Below, one piece after another: positions 16,542-26,152 of a stretch of DNA of 64,000 nt (its first letter is position 1; each line of letters starts with the position of its first letter). The stretch is from Astrobacterium formosum (lineage in GTDB: Bacteria; Pseudomonadota; Alphaproteobacteria; Rhizobiales; Xanthobacteraceae), in contig JAVDCA010000005.1 of assembly GCA_030848545.1 (NCBI GenBank), positions 1-64,000 of the forward strand. Reading direction: 5' to 3'. The notes below the pieces were generated by a model. That model was given only the letters and a program-made list of their open reading frames with translations. It was not told the DNA's origin and did no database searches. The position numbers were made by a program, and so were the translations under genes.

Positions 16542-17483
16542 AAGAGGAAGACGTATGCGATCGCTCTTGTGCTGGCCATCGCGACCATGGCCGCGGCGCG
16601 CGCCGACGCGGAGTCGGTACGCGATGCCGCGGGCCGCACCGTCACCATCCAGGATCCGCGCCGCATCGTCTCGATCGGCGGAGCGGTTACCGAAATCCTC
16701 TACGCGCTCGGCCTTCAGGAGCGCATCGTGGCGGTGGACACGACGAGCCTCTATCCGCCCCGCGCACTCGCCGAGAAGCCGAACGTGGGCTACATGCGGC
16801 AATTGTCCAGCGAGGGCATCCTGGGCCTGTCGCCGACCCTCATCCTGGCTCCCGAAGGCGCGGGACCGAAGGAAACCATCGCGGTCCTCGAAAACGCCGG
16901 CGTGCCATTCGTCTCCGTTCCCGACCATTACAGTGCCGCAGGTATCGTCGAGCGCATTCGGCTGGTCGCACGGGCGGCAGGCGCCGACGCCCGCGGTTCC
17001 TGCCTGGCCGCAGTCGCCGAAGCCGATCTCGCCGCGCTGGCGCAAAAGCGCGCCCGGGTGGAGACGCCGCTGCGGGTGATGTTCATCCTGTCCTTCGTCA
17101 ACGACCGGCCGATGGTCGCGGGGACCGAGACGGCGGCGGACGGCATCATCCGCCTCGCCGGCGCCGTCAACGCCGTCGCGGACTATCGCGGTTACAAGGC
17201 GATCAATGACGAGGCGATCCTCGCCGCCCGCCCGGACGTTGTTCTGGCCATGCGGCGCGGCCGGCAGGAACTGACTGCCGATGACGTATTCGCCCGACCG
17301 ATGTTCTCGCTGACGCCGGCCGCACAGGCGAAACGTTTCATTGCCATGGACGGTCACTACCTCCTCGGCTTCGGCCCGCGCACCGCCCGGGCGGCGCGCG
17401 ACCTCGCCGCCTCGCTCTACCCGGACGTGATGTCCGGCGAACTGCCCTCCGAACCCTCCGGCGCCCTGGACAGTTGCCGATGA
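16539..17483 (+). CDS. hmuT: Periplasmic haem-binding protein of the haem ABC importer
   Basis: From GTG 16539 the protein has 314 residues with signal peptide KRKTYAIALVLAIATMAAARADA. The mature chain starts like all HmuT/BtuF-type class III binding proteins (RDAAGRTVTIQDPRRIVSIG, then AVTEILYALGLQERIVAVD). An alternative start is the ATG at 16509, which would add ten residues (MSTSPRKRGE) encoded by the repeat. The frame stays open back to 16317 inside the repeat and is not credible there. The stop overlaps hmuU as ATGA. It receives haem from HmuR and passes it to HmuUV. Confidence 0.88.
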   Translation: MKRKTYAIALVLAIATMAAARADAESVRDAAGRTVTIQDPRRIVSIGGAVTEILYALGLQERIVAVDTTSLYPPRALAEKPNVGYMRQLSSEGILGLSPTLILAPEGAGPKETIAVLENAGVPFVSVPDHYSAAGIVERIRLVARAAGADARGSCLAAVAEADLAALAQKRARVETPLRVMFILSFVNDRPMVAGTETAADGIIRLAGAVNAVADYRGYKAINDEAILAARPDVVLAMRRGRQELTADDVFARPMFSLTPAAQAKRFIAMDGHYLLGFGPRTARAARDLAASLYPDVMSGELPSEPSGALDSCR

Positions 17484-18556
17484 CCAGCGTGTCCGTCGAC
17501 CTGCCGCATCGAACCGGAGCGCTTGGCCTGCGAAGCCTGCCACCGGCGGTGGTGCTGCTCGGTCTCACGGCATTGTTGCTGACGACCGCCGCCATCTCGG
17601 CCTCGGTGGGCGCCGCCGGCATTCCCATCGGTCGCCTCGCCGCCGCCGTCGGCCTCGCCGACGCCGATGCGGCGACGGTGCGCGACCGGCTGGTGCTGTT
17701 GTCGGTGCGCCTGCCGCGCATCGCCGTGGCGATGGGCGTGGGCGCCATGCTGGCCGCGGCCGGCACCATCATGCAGGGACTGTTCCGCAATCCCCTCGCC
17801 GATCCCGGGCTCGTTGGCGTGTCGTCCGGCGCCGGGCTCGCCGCCGCCTCGGTGATCGTTCTGGGCGACCGCCTGCTCGCCGGCCGGCTGCCGTTCGAGG
17901 CATTGCCTTTCGCGGCTTTCGTGGGCGGGCTTCTGACCACCACCGTCCTTTATCGCATCGCCACCCGCGAGGGCCGCACTTCCATCGCCACGCTCCTCCT
18001 CGCCGGCCTGGCGCTGGGCGCTCTCGCCGGTGCCATGACGGGGCTTTTGGTCTTCATCGCCGACGACCGGCAATTGCGCGACCTCACCTTCTGGACGCTC
18101 GGTTCGCTCGCCGGCGCCACCTGGCCGAAATTCTGGTCGATTGCCCCGTTCCTCGGCGGTCTCCTGGCCTCGCTGCCGTTCATTGCCGCAGGCCTCGACC
18201 GGCTTGTGCTCGGCGAGGCGGAGGCGTTCCACATGGGAACATCCGTCGAACGGCTCAAGCAGATCGCCGTCGTGCTGGTGGCGGCGGCCACTGGGGCCGC
18301 AGTCGCAGTGGCCGGCGTGATCGGCTTCGTCGGCATCGTCGTGCCGCATCTCCTGCGGCTCGCCATCGGCCCCGGGCACCGGCTGCTGCTGCCGGCGGCG
18401 GTGATCCTGGGGGCCGCCATGCTGCTCGCCGCCGACACCGTCGCACGCACCATCGCGACCCCGGCCGAACTGCCGGTCGGCATCGTCACCGCCATCATCG
18501 GCGCGCCGTTCTTCCTGGTGCTGCTGCTCCGCCAGCGGGCGCTGGTGGGATTGTGA
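17480..18556 (+). CDS. hmuU: Haem ABC transporter permease
   Basis: This 358-residue FecCD-type permease has about ten membrane helices. RLPRIAVAMGVGAMLAAAGTIMQGLFRNPLADPGLVGVSSGAG is the hallmark region; it is given here only as landmark and the central part MQGLFRNPLADPGLVG is diagnostic. GVIGFVGIVVPHLLR near the C-terminus is the loop that contacts the ATPase. It overlaps hmuT by ATGA and precedes hmuV by 7 bases, so the three are translated together. It forms the inner-membrane channel for haem. Confidence 0.92.
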   Translation: MTSVSVDLPHRTGALGLRSLPPAVVLLGLTALLLTTAAISASVGAAGIPIGRLAAAVGLADADAATVRDRLVLLSVRLPRIAVAMGVGAMLAAAGTIMQGLFRNPLADPGLVGVSSGAGLAAASVIVLGDRLLAGRLPFEALPFAAFVGGLLTTTVLYRIATREGRTSIATLLLAGLALGALAGAMTGLLVFIADDRQLRDLTFWTLGSLAGATWPKFWSIAPFLGGLLASLPFIAAGLDRLVLGEAEAFHMGTSVERLKQIAVVLVAAATGAAVAVAGVIGFVGIVVPHLLRLAIGPGHRLLLPAAVILGAAMLLAADTVARTIATPAELPVGIVTAIIGAPFFLVLLLRQRALVGL

Positions 18557-18563
18557 GGCACCG

Positions 18564-19388
18564 GTGACGATCGTTCAGGCGAAAGCAGTGACGGTCAAAG
18601 CGGGCGCGGCGACCCTGCTCGATCGCGTCGACTTTAGCGTCGAAGTCGGCGAACGGGTGGCGATCGTCGGCCCTAACGGCGCCGGCAAATCGACACTTCT
18701 GCGCGTCCTCTCGGGTGAGATCACGCCGCATGCGGGCGTCGTGTCCCTGAAAGGTGTCGGTGTCGGCGCCTATCGGCCGCAGACGCTGGCGTTGCACCGC
18801 GCCGTGCTGTCGCAGAGCGTCAACGTCGCTTTTCCGTTCACCGTCGACGAGATCGTGCGCATGGGGGCCGGCGGCGCCCGCGGCAGCGGCCTGGACGGCT
18901 TGGTCGAAGCAGCGCTCATGGAGGTGGACCTCCTGCATGCGCGCGCGCGCGTGATCACCACCATGTCGGGCGGCGAGCAGCACCGCGCCCACATCGCCCG
19001 CGTTCTGGTGCAGCTCGCCTGCGGCGAATCCGAACACGGGCCCGGCCTCCTCCTCCTCGACGAGCCGACCGCGAGCCTCGACCTGCGCCATCAGATCGAT
19101 TTCATCGCCCTGACGGCGCGCCGGGCCGAGCGCGGCACGGCGGTCGTCGCGGTGATGCACGACCTCAATCTCGCCGCCGCCTTCGCGGACCGCATCCTCG
19201 TCATCAATCGCGGGCGCGTTGCCGCCGACGGCAGCGTCACTGCCGTCGTCACCCCCGACATGCTCTCCCGCGTTTTCGACGTCCGCATGTCCACCGGCGT
19301 CGCGCCGTCGCCCCTGCCCGCCGTCCTGCCGCAGGCCATGATGGCGCGGCCCGCTCCCGTCCATGATCGCGGCCTGCCGGCCGCCTGA
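18564..19388 (+). CDS. hmuV: Haem ABC transporter ATP-binding protein
   Basis: The 274-residue ATPase starts at GTG. Walker A GPNGAGKST is at about residues 36-44, the signature MSGGEQHRAHIARVL in the middle and Walker B LLLLDEPTASLD after it, then the H-loop VAVMHDLN. The signature reads SGGEQ, as in other HmuV proteins. It powers haem import with HmuU and is followed by hutW 34 bases on. Confidence 0.92.
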   Translation: MTIVQAKAVTVKAGAATLLDRVDFSVEVGERVAIVGPNGAGKSTLLRVLSGEITPHAGVVSLKGVGVGAYRPQTLALHRAVLSQSVNVAFPFTVDEIVRMGAGGARGSGLDGLVEAALMEVDLLHARARVITTMSGGEQHRAHIARVLVQLACGESEHGPGLLLLDEPTASLDLRHQIDFIALTARRAERGTAVVAVMHDLNLAAAFADRILVINRGRVAADGSVTAVVTPDMLSRVFDVRMSTGVAPSPLPAVLPQAMMARPAPVHDRGLPAA

Positions 19389-19422
19389 AAAGAAGAGGCC
19401 GGCATCCGCCGGCGAACGACTG

Positions 19423-20811
19423 ATGATCCACGCCACCGTCATCGACATGAAGTCCGGCACCGCCGGGCCGGACCTCTCCGCCTTCTTGGTACCGTCGGGA
19501 GTCGACCCGCTGACGCAGGCCTTCGAGCGGCGACCGTTCGCGCCACCCGGGCACGCCAGCCGGCCGATCGACCCGGAAGAAGCCGAGGCGATCCTGCGCA
19601 AGGTCTATGCGACGCCGCGCACGCAAGCCGCAGCTGCCTACGTGCACGTCCCGTATTGCCAGAACCATTGCCTGTTCTGCGGCTTCTTCCAGAACGTGTG
19701 GCGGCCGGAGGCATCGGCCATTTATGTGGACGACGTCGTCGCCGAACTCGAGCGCCACGCCGAAACGCCGCTCGTCGCCTCGGCGCCGATCGAGGCGGTC
19801 TATATCGGCGGTGGCACGCCGACGGCGCTCCACGCCGGCGATCTCGCCCGCCTGATCGCTGCCTTGCGGACATATCTGCCGATCGCACCCGACTGCGAGA
19901 TCACCGTCGAGGGCCGCAGCTTCGATTTCGGCCGCGCCAAGGCGCTCGCCGCCGTCGAGGCCGGCGCCAACCGCTTCTCTCTGGGGGTCCAGACATTCGA
20001 CACCGGTACGCGTCGCCGGCTCGGCCGCAAGCTTTCGGGCGATGAGGTCGCGGCGTTTCTCGCCGAACTGGTGGCGCTCGACCGCGCCAGCATCGTCATC
20101 GACCTGATCTACGGCCTGCCGGGCCAGACCGCCGATACATGGCGCACCGACATCGAGCGGGCGGCTGAGATCGGGCTCGACGGCATCAGCCTCTATGCGC
20201 TCAACATCTGGCGCGGCGGCCCGTTGGCGAAGGCGATCGAAGCCGGCAAGCTCCCGGCAGCCGGCGATCTCGCCGCCCAGGCGCATGCCTATGTGGCGGC
20301 GCTCGATCGCCTGACGGCGCTGGGCTGGAACCAGGTCGCGCAGGCGCACGTGGTGCGTTCGGTGCGGGAGCGCAATCGCTACAACCGCATGATGAAGGCG
20401 GGCAGTCCGTGCCTGCCTTTCGGACCGGGCGCCGGCGGTCATGTCCATGGCCACCGCTGGCGCAATGTAATCGACATGGAGAACCGCGGCGAAATGATCG
20501 CCGCCGGCCGCCTGCCGGCGGAAGGGCTGTCGCGGGTGCCGCCATTCCACCGCGCCCAGTCGGTCCTGTCGGCCGGCCTCGAAGCGGGGGAACTCGTCGT
20601 TTCCACGATCGACGCGCTGGCCCCTGGCTTCGCCGCCGCGGCGCAGCCCCTGTTCGACAATTGGGCGGCGGCCGGACTGGGTTCGCTCGCCGATGGGCGC
20701 TTTCGAACGAGCCGCGCCGGCGCCTTCTGGATGGTGACGCTTGCGAGCGCCCTCACCTCTCTCCTCGCCACCCTCTCGCCCCCCATGACCGATCACAGGA
20801 GGACCGCATGA
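19423..20811 (+). CDS. hutW: Radical-SAM haem-degrading methyltransferase (ChuW/HutW)
   Basis: The 462-residue protein from ATG 19423 has the radical-SAM cluster motif C-x3-C-x2-C at Cys79, Cys83 and Cys86 (CQNHCLFC) and the HemN-like blocks YIGGGTPTAL and GLDGISLYALNIW. The ChuW/HutW family opens haem without oxygen by a radical methyl transfer, giving a linear tetrapyrrole. The tail NFxxxAAGLG near residue 430 fits the family. The stop overlaps the start of hutX (ATGA), so the two are coupled. Assignment rests on the hmu operon context and HemN-like motifs; a plain HemN is unlikely here. Confidence 0.88.
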   Translation: MIHATVIDMKSGTAGPDLSAFLVPSGVDPLTQAFERRPFAPPGHASRPIDPEEAEAILRKVYATPRTQAAAAYVHVPYCQNHCLFCGFFQNVWRPEASAIYVDDVVAELERHAETPLVASAPIEAVYIGGGTPTALHAGDLARLIAALRTYLPIAPDCEITVEGRSFDFGRAKALAAVEAGANRFSLGVQTFDTGTRRRLGRKLSGDEVAAFLAELVALDRASIVIDLIYGLPGQTADTWRTDIERAAEIGLDGISLYALNIWRGGPLAKAIEAGKLPAAGDLAAQAHAYVAALDRLTALGWNQVAQAHVVRSVRERNRYNRMMKAGSPCLPFGPGAGGHVHGHRWRNVIDMENRGEMIAAGRLPAEGLSRVPPFHRAQSVLSAGLEAGELVVSTIDALAPGFAAAAQPLFDNWAAAGLGSLADGRFRTSRAGAFWMVTLASALTSLLATLSPPMTDHRRTA

Positions 20812-21320
20812 CCACCCTCGAAACCGTCGACGCCCGTGCAAAACTCGCCGAACGCTTGTCCACCAACCCGGACGGCGTCATCGAAGCGCTCGCCCGCGAG
20901 CACGGCGTCACCACGCTCGAGGCGACCCGCATGCTGCCCGCCGCCAATGCCCGCTTCGCACCGGCGAGCGCCTTCCCCGACATCATGGCGGCGCTGACCG
21001 CATGGGGCGACGTCCTGTTCATCGTCCACACGCCCAACATCGTACTCGAATGCCGCGGCGCCGTGCCGCCGGGCGAATACGGCCGCGGCTATTTCAACCT
21101 GCATGGAGAAAGCCCGATCGGCGGGCACATCAAGGCGGAGCGCTGCGAAGCGGTCGCCTTCGTGCGCCGCCCGTTCATGGGGCGGGACAGCTGCTCCATC
21201 CAGTTCTTCGATACGGATGGCGACGCCATGTTCAAGGTGTTCGTGCGCCGCGGCGAAGACCGCAGCCTCGATCAGGATCAGGTGCAGAAGTTCGAAGCGC
21301 TGGCGGGCCGCTACGGCTGA
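20808..21320 (+). CDS. hutX: Cytosolic haem carrier HutX
   Basis: The 170-residue protein starts at ATG 20808 behind AGGAGGACC; the frame is open far upstream but only within hutW. It matches HutX/ChuX: N-terminal helices with EALAREHGVTTLEATRMLP, then a beta-rich fold with VHTPNIVLECRGAVPPGEYG and YFNLHGESPIGGHIKAERCEAVAFV, and SIQFFDTDGDAMFKVFV. The family binds haem in the cytosol and hands it to HutW or shields the cell from free haem. It ends the haem operon. Confidence 0.9.
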   Translation: MTTLETVDARAKLAERLSTNPDGVIEALAREHGVTTLEATRMLPAANARFAPASAFPDIMAALTAWGDVLFIVHTPNIVLECRGAVPPGEYGRGYFNLHGESPIGGHIKAERCEAVAFVRRPFMGRDSCSIQFFDTDGDAMFKVFVRRGEDRSLDQDQVQKFEALAGRYG

Positions 21321-21367
21321 CGGAAAGACTTTATATCGAAATATCGAGCTCGACTGTTCAGCTCTTC

Positions 21368-21465
21368 GTCATTCCGGGGCGCGCGAAGCGCGAACCCGGA
21401 ATCCGGCCACATGCGCGGCATTCGGGGTTGGATTCCGGGTTCGGCCTTCGGCCGCCCCGGAATGA
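21368..21465. repeat. Palindromic repeat, CGTCATTCCGGGG type
   Basis: CGTCATTCCGGGGCGCGCG leads to CCCGGAATCC, and GGATTCCGGG leads to CGGCCGCCCCGGAATGA: an inverted repeat of about 98 bp between hutX and the convergent cyclophilin-like gene. A related copy lies at 44364. Confidence 0.75.
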
Positions 21466-21492
21466 GCCCGGACTGATCGGCCGAACGCCTTG

Positions 21493-21867
21493 TCACCCCA
21501 CCTTGTGTACGCTCACCCGCATACCGGCCCTGACGGTGCACAGCACACGCACGGGCTGCACCGCGATGGCGAAGACATTGCACGGGCTGGCGAGCCGCGT
21601 CTCATCCTCCCGGGAAGCGGGCGTCGAGCCATAGCCGATCGCGATCGCGGGGCCGTCCGGCCAGAAGGCGATCTCTCCCGGCGTCACAACGGTGCGGGCA
21701 TCCGCTTCCGGACGCACCTGCAGCGGCACGTCGAAATAGACTTCCTCGCCCCATGTCAGCACCGTTGACACGAACGGCAGGGCCGCTTCGACCGCACGGG
21801 CGGTCGGCGTGTCCTTGAGATCGGCATCGAGGCTCACGGCACCGAAATCGAACCGGATCCGGGTCAT
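21493..21867 (-). CDS. Cyclophilin-like fold protein (TM1367/DUF369-like)
   Basis: From ATG 21867 the protein has 124 residues; the frame is open further upstream but without family features. The block TWGEEVYFDVPLQVRPEADA, then VVTPGEIAFWPDGPAIAIGYGSTP, is the core of the small cyclophilin-like family that lacks the peptidyl-prolyl isomerase residues. The C-terminal SPCNVFAIAV also fits. The function of the family is unknown. It is divergent from the nucleoside transporter with 99 bases between. Confidence 0.7.
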   Translation of the reverse strand: MTRIRFDFGAVSLDADLKDTPTARAVEAALPFVSTVLTWGEEVYFDVPLQVRPEADARTVVTPGEIAFWPDGPAIAIGYGSTPASREDETRLASPCNVFAIAVQPVRVLCTVRAGMRVSVHKVG

Positions 21868-21966
21868 CGAGGCGCTCCCTCTCCCTACGCGGGCGCCCGA
21901 GTGTGACGAAGCGGCGGCCGCAAGGCTAGACTGCGCCGCAGGGATTCTCCCTCGGATCGATTTCAC

Positions 21967-23217
21967 ATGCTTTCATTGCAATCCGCCGCGGGCGCCGTCG
22001 CCCTCATCGCGCTCGCCTGGACGTTGAGCGAAAACCGGCGCGCCGTGACGGTGAAGTCCGTGGCGGTCGGGCTGTTGGTCACGGTCGCTCTCGCCGCGAT
22101 CATGCTCAAGGTGACACCTGTGCGCGCCGCTTTCGCGGCCGCCAACGGGGTCATCGACGCCATCTCGGCCGCCTCGCGGGCTGGCACCGCGCTGGTCTTC
22201 GGATATGTGGGAGGCGGCCCTTTGCCTTTCGCGGTGACAGACAGCGGTGCGACCTTCGTGCTTGCCGCTCAGGCGCTGCCCATCGTGCTGGTGATGAGCG
22301 TCTTGACCACGCTTCTGTTCTACTGGGGCATCTTGCCACCGGTCGTGCGCGCCTTCTCGTGGGCCCTGCAGCGCACCATGGGGATCGGCGGCGCCGTCGG
22401 ACTGTCCACCGCCGCCAATGTCTTCGTCGGCATGGTGGAGGCGCCGCTGTTCATCCGCCCCTACCTGGAAAAGCTCTCGCGCGGCGAACTGTTCATGGTC
22501 ATGACCGGCGGCATGGCGGGCATCGCCGGCACCGTGCTGGTGCTTTACGCGACCATCCTTTCGGCGGTCGTCCCGGACGCCGCCGGACATTTCATCATCG
22601 CCTCTGTCATGGGAGCCCCCGCCGCCGTGCTGATCAGCCGGATCATGGTGCCGGATCCGGCCGACCAGAAAACCGCCGGCGATCTCGGCGAGCCGGAGCC
22701 GGTCGCCGCCTCGACCATGGACGCGATCGTCAAGGGGACCACGGCCGGGCTGGACCTCTTGTTGAACATCGTCGCCATGCTGATCGTGTTCGTGGCGCTG
22801 GTGCATCTCGCCAATTCGCTTCTCGGGCTCCTTCCGGCCATCGCCGACGCCCCGATGACGCTGCAACGCGCGCTCGGCATCGTGATGGCGCCGATCTGCT
22901 GGCTGATGGGCGTGCCGTGGGACCAGGCGCCGACGGCCGGCATGCTGATGGGCATCAAGACCGTCTTGAACGAGTTCGTCGCCTATCTGGAGTTCGCCCG
23001 GCTGCCGGCCGGCGCACTCGACGAGCGCTCGCGCCTGATCATGCTCTATGCCATGTGCGGCTTCGCCAATTTCGGTTCGCTCGGCATCATGGTGGGCGGG
23101 CTGACCGTGATGGCGCCCGCCCGCCGCACCGACGTGGTGGCGCTCGGAGCGAAGTCGATCGTGTCGGGGACCCTGTCGACCTGTCTGATCGGCGCCATCG
23201 TCGGCGTGCTGAGCTGA
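21967..23217 (+). CDS. Concentrative nucleoside transporter (CNT/NupC family)
   Basis: The 416-residue inner-membrane protein has about ten hydrophobic helices. VGLSTAANVFVGMVEAPLFI near residue 140 and GVPWDQAPTAGMLMGIKTVLNEFVAY near residue 318 are the two conserved nucleoside-binding motifs of the CNT family, followed by MYAMCGFANFGSLGIMVGGL-like gating sequence (LYAMCGFANFGSLGI here). It imports nucleosides with a cation gradient. No dedicated nucleoside-breakdown gene is adjacent; AMP nucleosidase lies further on at 29.4 kb. Confidence 0.9.
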   Translation: MLSLQSAAGAVALIALAWTLSENRRAVTVKSVAVGLLVTVALAAIMLKVTPVRAAFAAANGVIDAISAASRAGTALVFGYVGGGPLPFAVTDSGATFVLAAQALPIVLVMSVLTTLLFYWGILPPVVRAFSWALQRTMGIGGAVGLSTAANVFVGMVEAPLFIRPYLEKLSRGELFMVMTGGMAGIAGTVLVLYATILSAVVPDAAGHFIIASVMGAPAAVLISRIMVPDPADQKTAGDLGEPEPVAASTMDAIVKGTTAGLDLLLNIVAMLIVFVALVHLANSLLGLLPAIADAPMTLQRALGIVMAPICWLMGVPWDQAPTAGMLMGIKTVLNEFVAYLEFARLPAGALDERSRLIMLYAMCGFANFGSLGIMVGGLTVMAPARRTDVVALGAKSIVSGTLSTCLIGAIVGVLS

Positions 23218-23222
23218 CGCTC

Positions 23223-23552
23223 TCAGTTGAGGCGAAACTCGGTATTGATGGTGCGCAGTTCGGCCGGTCGGATCAGGCGCGCATGGGCGACCATCACGGA
23301 ATGCAGCGGGCCTTCGAGCGACTGCTTCCAGAAATCGAGAAATCGCTGGAGCTGCGGGAATTTCGGGCACAGGTCGTAGTCCTGCCAGATATAGCTCTGC
23401 AGCAGCCAGGGGTGATCCGGACGGCGATAGAAGATGTGCGCAGTGGTGAGACCATAGCCATTCAACTGTTTGACGAAGTCCGAGCAAGCGGAGACAGTCG
23501 TTGCCTCGGTTGGTTCGAGATCGCCGAACGTGTGGGGGTTTTTCGTGGCCAT
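23223..23552 (-). CDS. usg: Usg-family protein
   Basis: The 109-residue protein carries the Usg core: FVKQLNGYGLTTAHIFYRRP, DHPWLLQSYIWQDYDLCPKF, and the tail EGPLHSVMVAHARLIRPAEL. These small proteins are conserved in Alphaproteobacteria and named from a gene once thought to affect tryptophan or cell functions; the role is not known. It converges on the nucleoside transporter with 5 bases between the stops. Confidence 0.82.
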   Translation of the reverse strand: MATKNPHTFGDLEPTEATTVSACSDFVKQLNGYGLTTAHIFYRRPDHPWLLQSYIWQDYDLCPKFPQLQRFLDFWKQSLEGPLHSVMVAHARLIRPAELRTINTEFRLN

Positions 23553-23726
23553 CGGGGCTTGCTCCTTTCACTGAGCCGTGTACCGGGGGTCCATGGTGTC
23601 GCCACGGACCAATCGATTGCAAGTCTAAAAGTTCAATAACTGTTTAAAAACAAGGCACTAGCAGCAGTTGAGGAGATTGCTATCAAAGCTGACCCGCGAC
23701 CTATTGTCGGTATTTGACGGCATGCC

Positions 23727-23753
23727 CTGGCACTCCTTGCGAGAGAGTGCTAA
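23727..23753. promoter_or_regulatory. CIRCE operator of groESL
   Basis: CTGGCACTC, 9 bases, then GAGTGCTAA matches the CIRCE inverted repeat with two changes in the left arm. It lies about 130 bp before groS, in a 332-bp gap with no gene. HrcA binding and heat-shock control are implied; sigma-32 elements were not resolved. Confidence 0.9.
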
Positions 23754-23884
23754 AAATCGTCCCTGACCCTCTTGAACAGCCACAGAAACTCACCCATGTG
23801 GCGCCCGAGCGGGCCGGGAGGGGCTTTCACGCCAGCCGGCTCGCCACCAATCCATTCGACCCAATAAAGACTTAGGAGGACAGC

Positions 23885-24199
23885 ATGAAGTTCCGCCCGC
23901 TTCACGATCGCGTCGTAGTCCGGCGCTTGGAAGCCGAAGAGAAGACCGCCGGTGGCATCATCATTCCGGACACCGCCAAGGAAAAGCCGCAGCAGGGCGA
24001 GGTGATCGCTGTCGGGCCCGGTGGCCGTGACGAAAGCGGCAAGCTCATCCCACTCGACGTCAAGGCCGGCGACCGCGTGCTGTTCGGCAAGTGGTCCGGC
24101 ACCGAGGTCAAGATCGACGGCGAAGAGCTCCTGATCATGAAGGAAAGCGACATCATGGGCGTTCTCGACGAGACCGCCGCCAAGAAGAAAGCCGCGTAA
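23885..24199 (+). CDS. groS: Co-chaperonin GroES
   Basis: The 104-residue protein begins [20 protein letters not shown] and has the mobile loop [18 protein letters not shown] and the [21 protein letters not shown]-terminal part. It caps the GroEL ring in protein folding. AGGAGG precedes the start. Expression is likely under HrcA at the CIRCE site. GroEL follows after a 143-bp spacer that contains a repeat. Confidence 0.97.
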   Translation: MKFRPLHDRVVVRRLEAEEKTAGGIIIPDTAKEKPQQGEVIAVGPGGRDESGKLIPLDVKAGDRVLFGKWSGTEVKIDGEELLIMKESDIMGVLDETAAKKKAA

Positions 24200-24210
24200 C
24201 CAGAATTCGA

Positions 24211-24252
24211 CCTCGTCCTGAGGAGGCCACGAAGTGGCCGTCTCGAAGGACG
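24211..24252. repeat. Short palindromic repeat (GTCCTGAGGAGGCC type) between groS and groL
   Basis: CCTCGTCCTGAGGAGGCCAC and its partner GTGGCCGTCTCGAAGGACG form a hairpin of about 42 bases. This is another dispersed repeat family of the order. It may shape the groS/groL transcript ratio, which is inference. Confidence 0.65.
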
Positions 24253-24315
24253 CGTTCACCAGAATCCCGGACCTCGTCGCCTGAGATCCCGCGCACCGCG
24301 CGGCGCCTCGGATGA

Positions 24316-25971
<1,656 letters not shown>

Positions 25972-25999
25972 TCGCCGCGTCGGCGGCCGAAACAGCGAG

Positions 26000-26027
26000 G
26001 GCGCGGCGCTGGCCGCGCCCTTTTTTA
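26000..26027 (+). terminator. Intrinsic terminator of groESL
   Basis: The 9-bp stem GGGCGCGGC/GCCGCGCCC with loop GCTG is followed by six T. Confidence 0.93.
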
Positions 26028-26152
26028 TCGGCGGATGCCTATCGCGGGCTGTCGACCCGAACTCGACCGAACGCTCCAGAGCCTCCCCCGGTTCGGATGA
26101 ACTGGGGGAGGTTTTGGCTCCGCACGATCGCATGTTCCGCGATGAACCGGGT

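Noticed and set aside
19423-20811. HemN (oxygen-independent coproporphyrinogen oxidase) as identity of the radical-SAM gene
   Set aside because: The gene lies in a haem uptake operon and overlaps hutX, which points to ChuW/HutW rather than haem synthesis.
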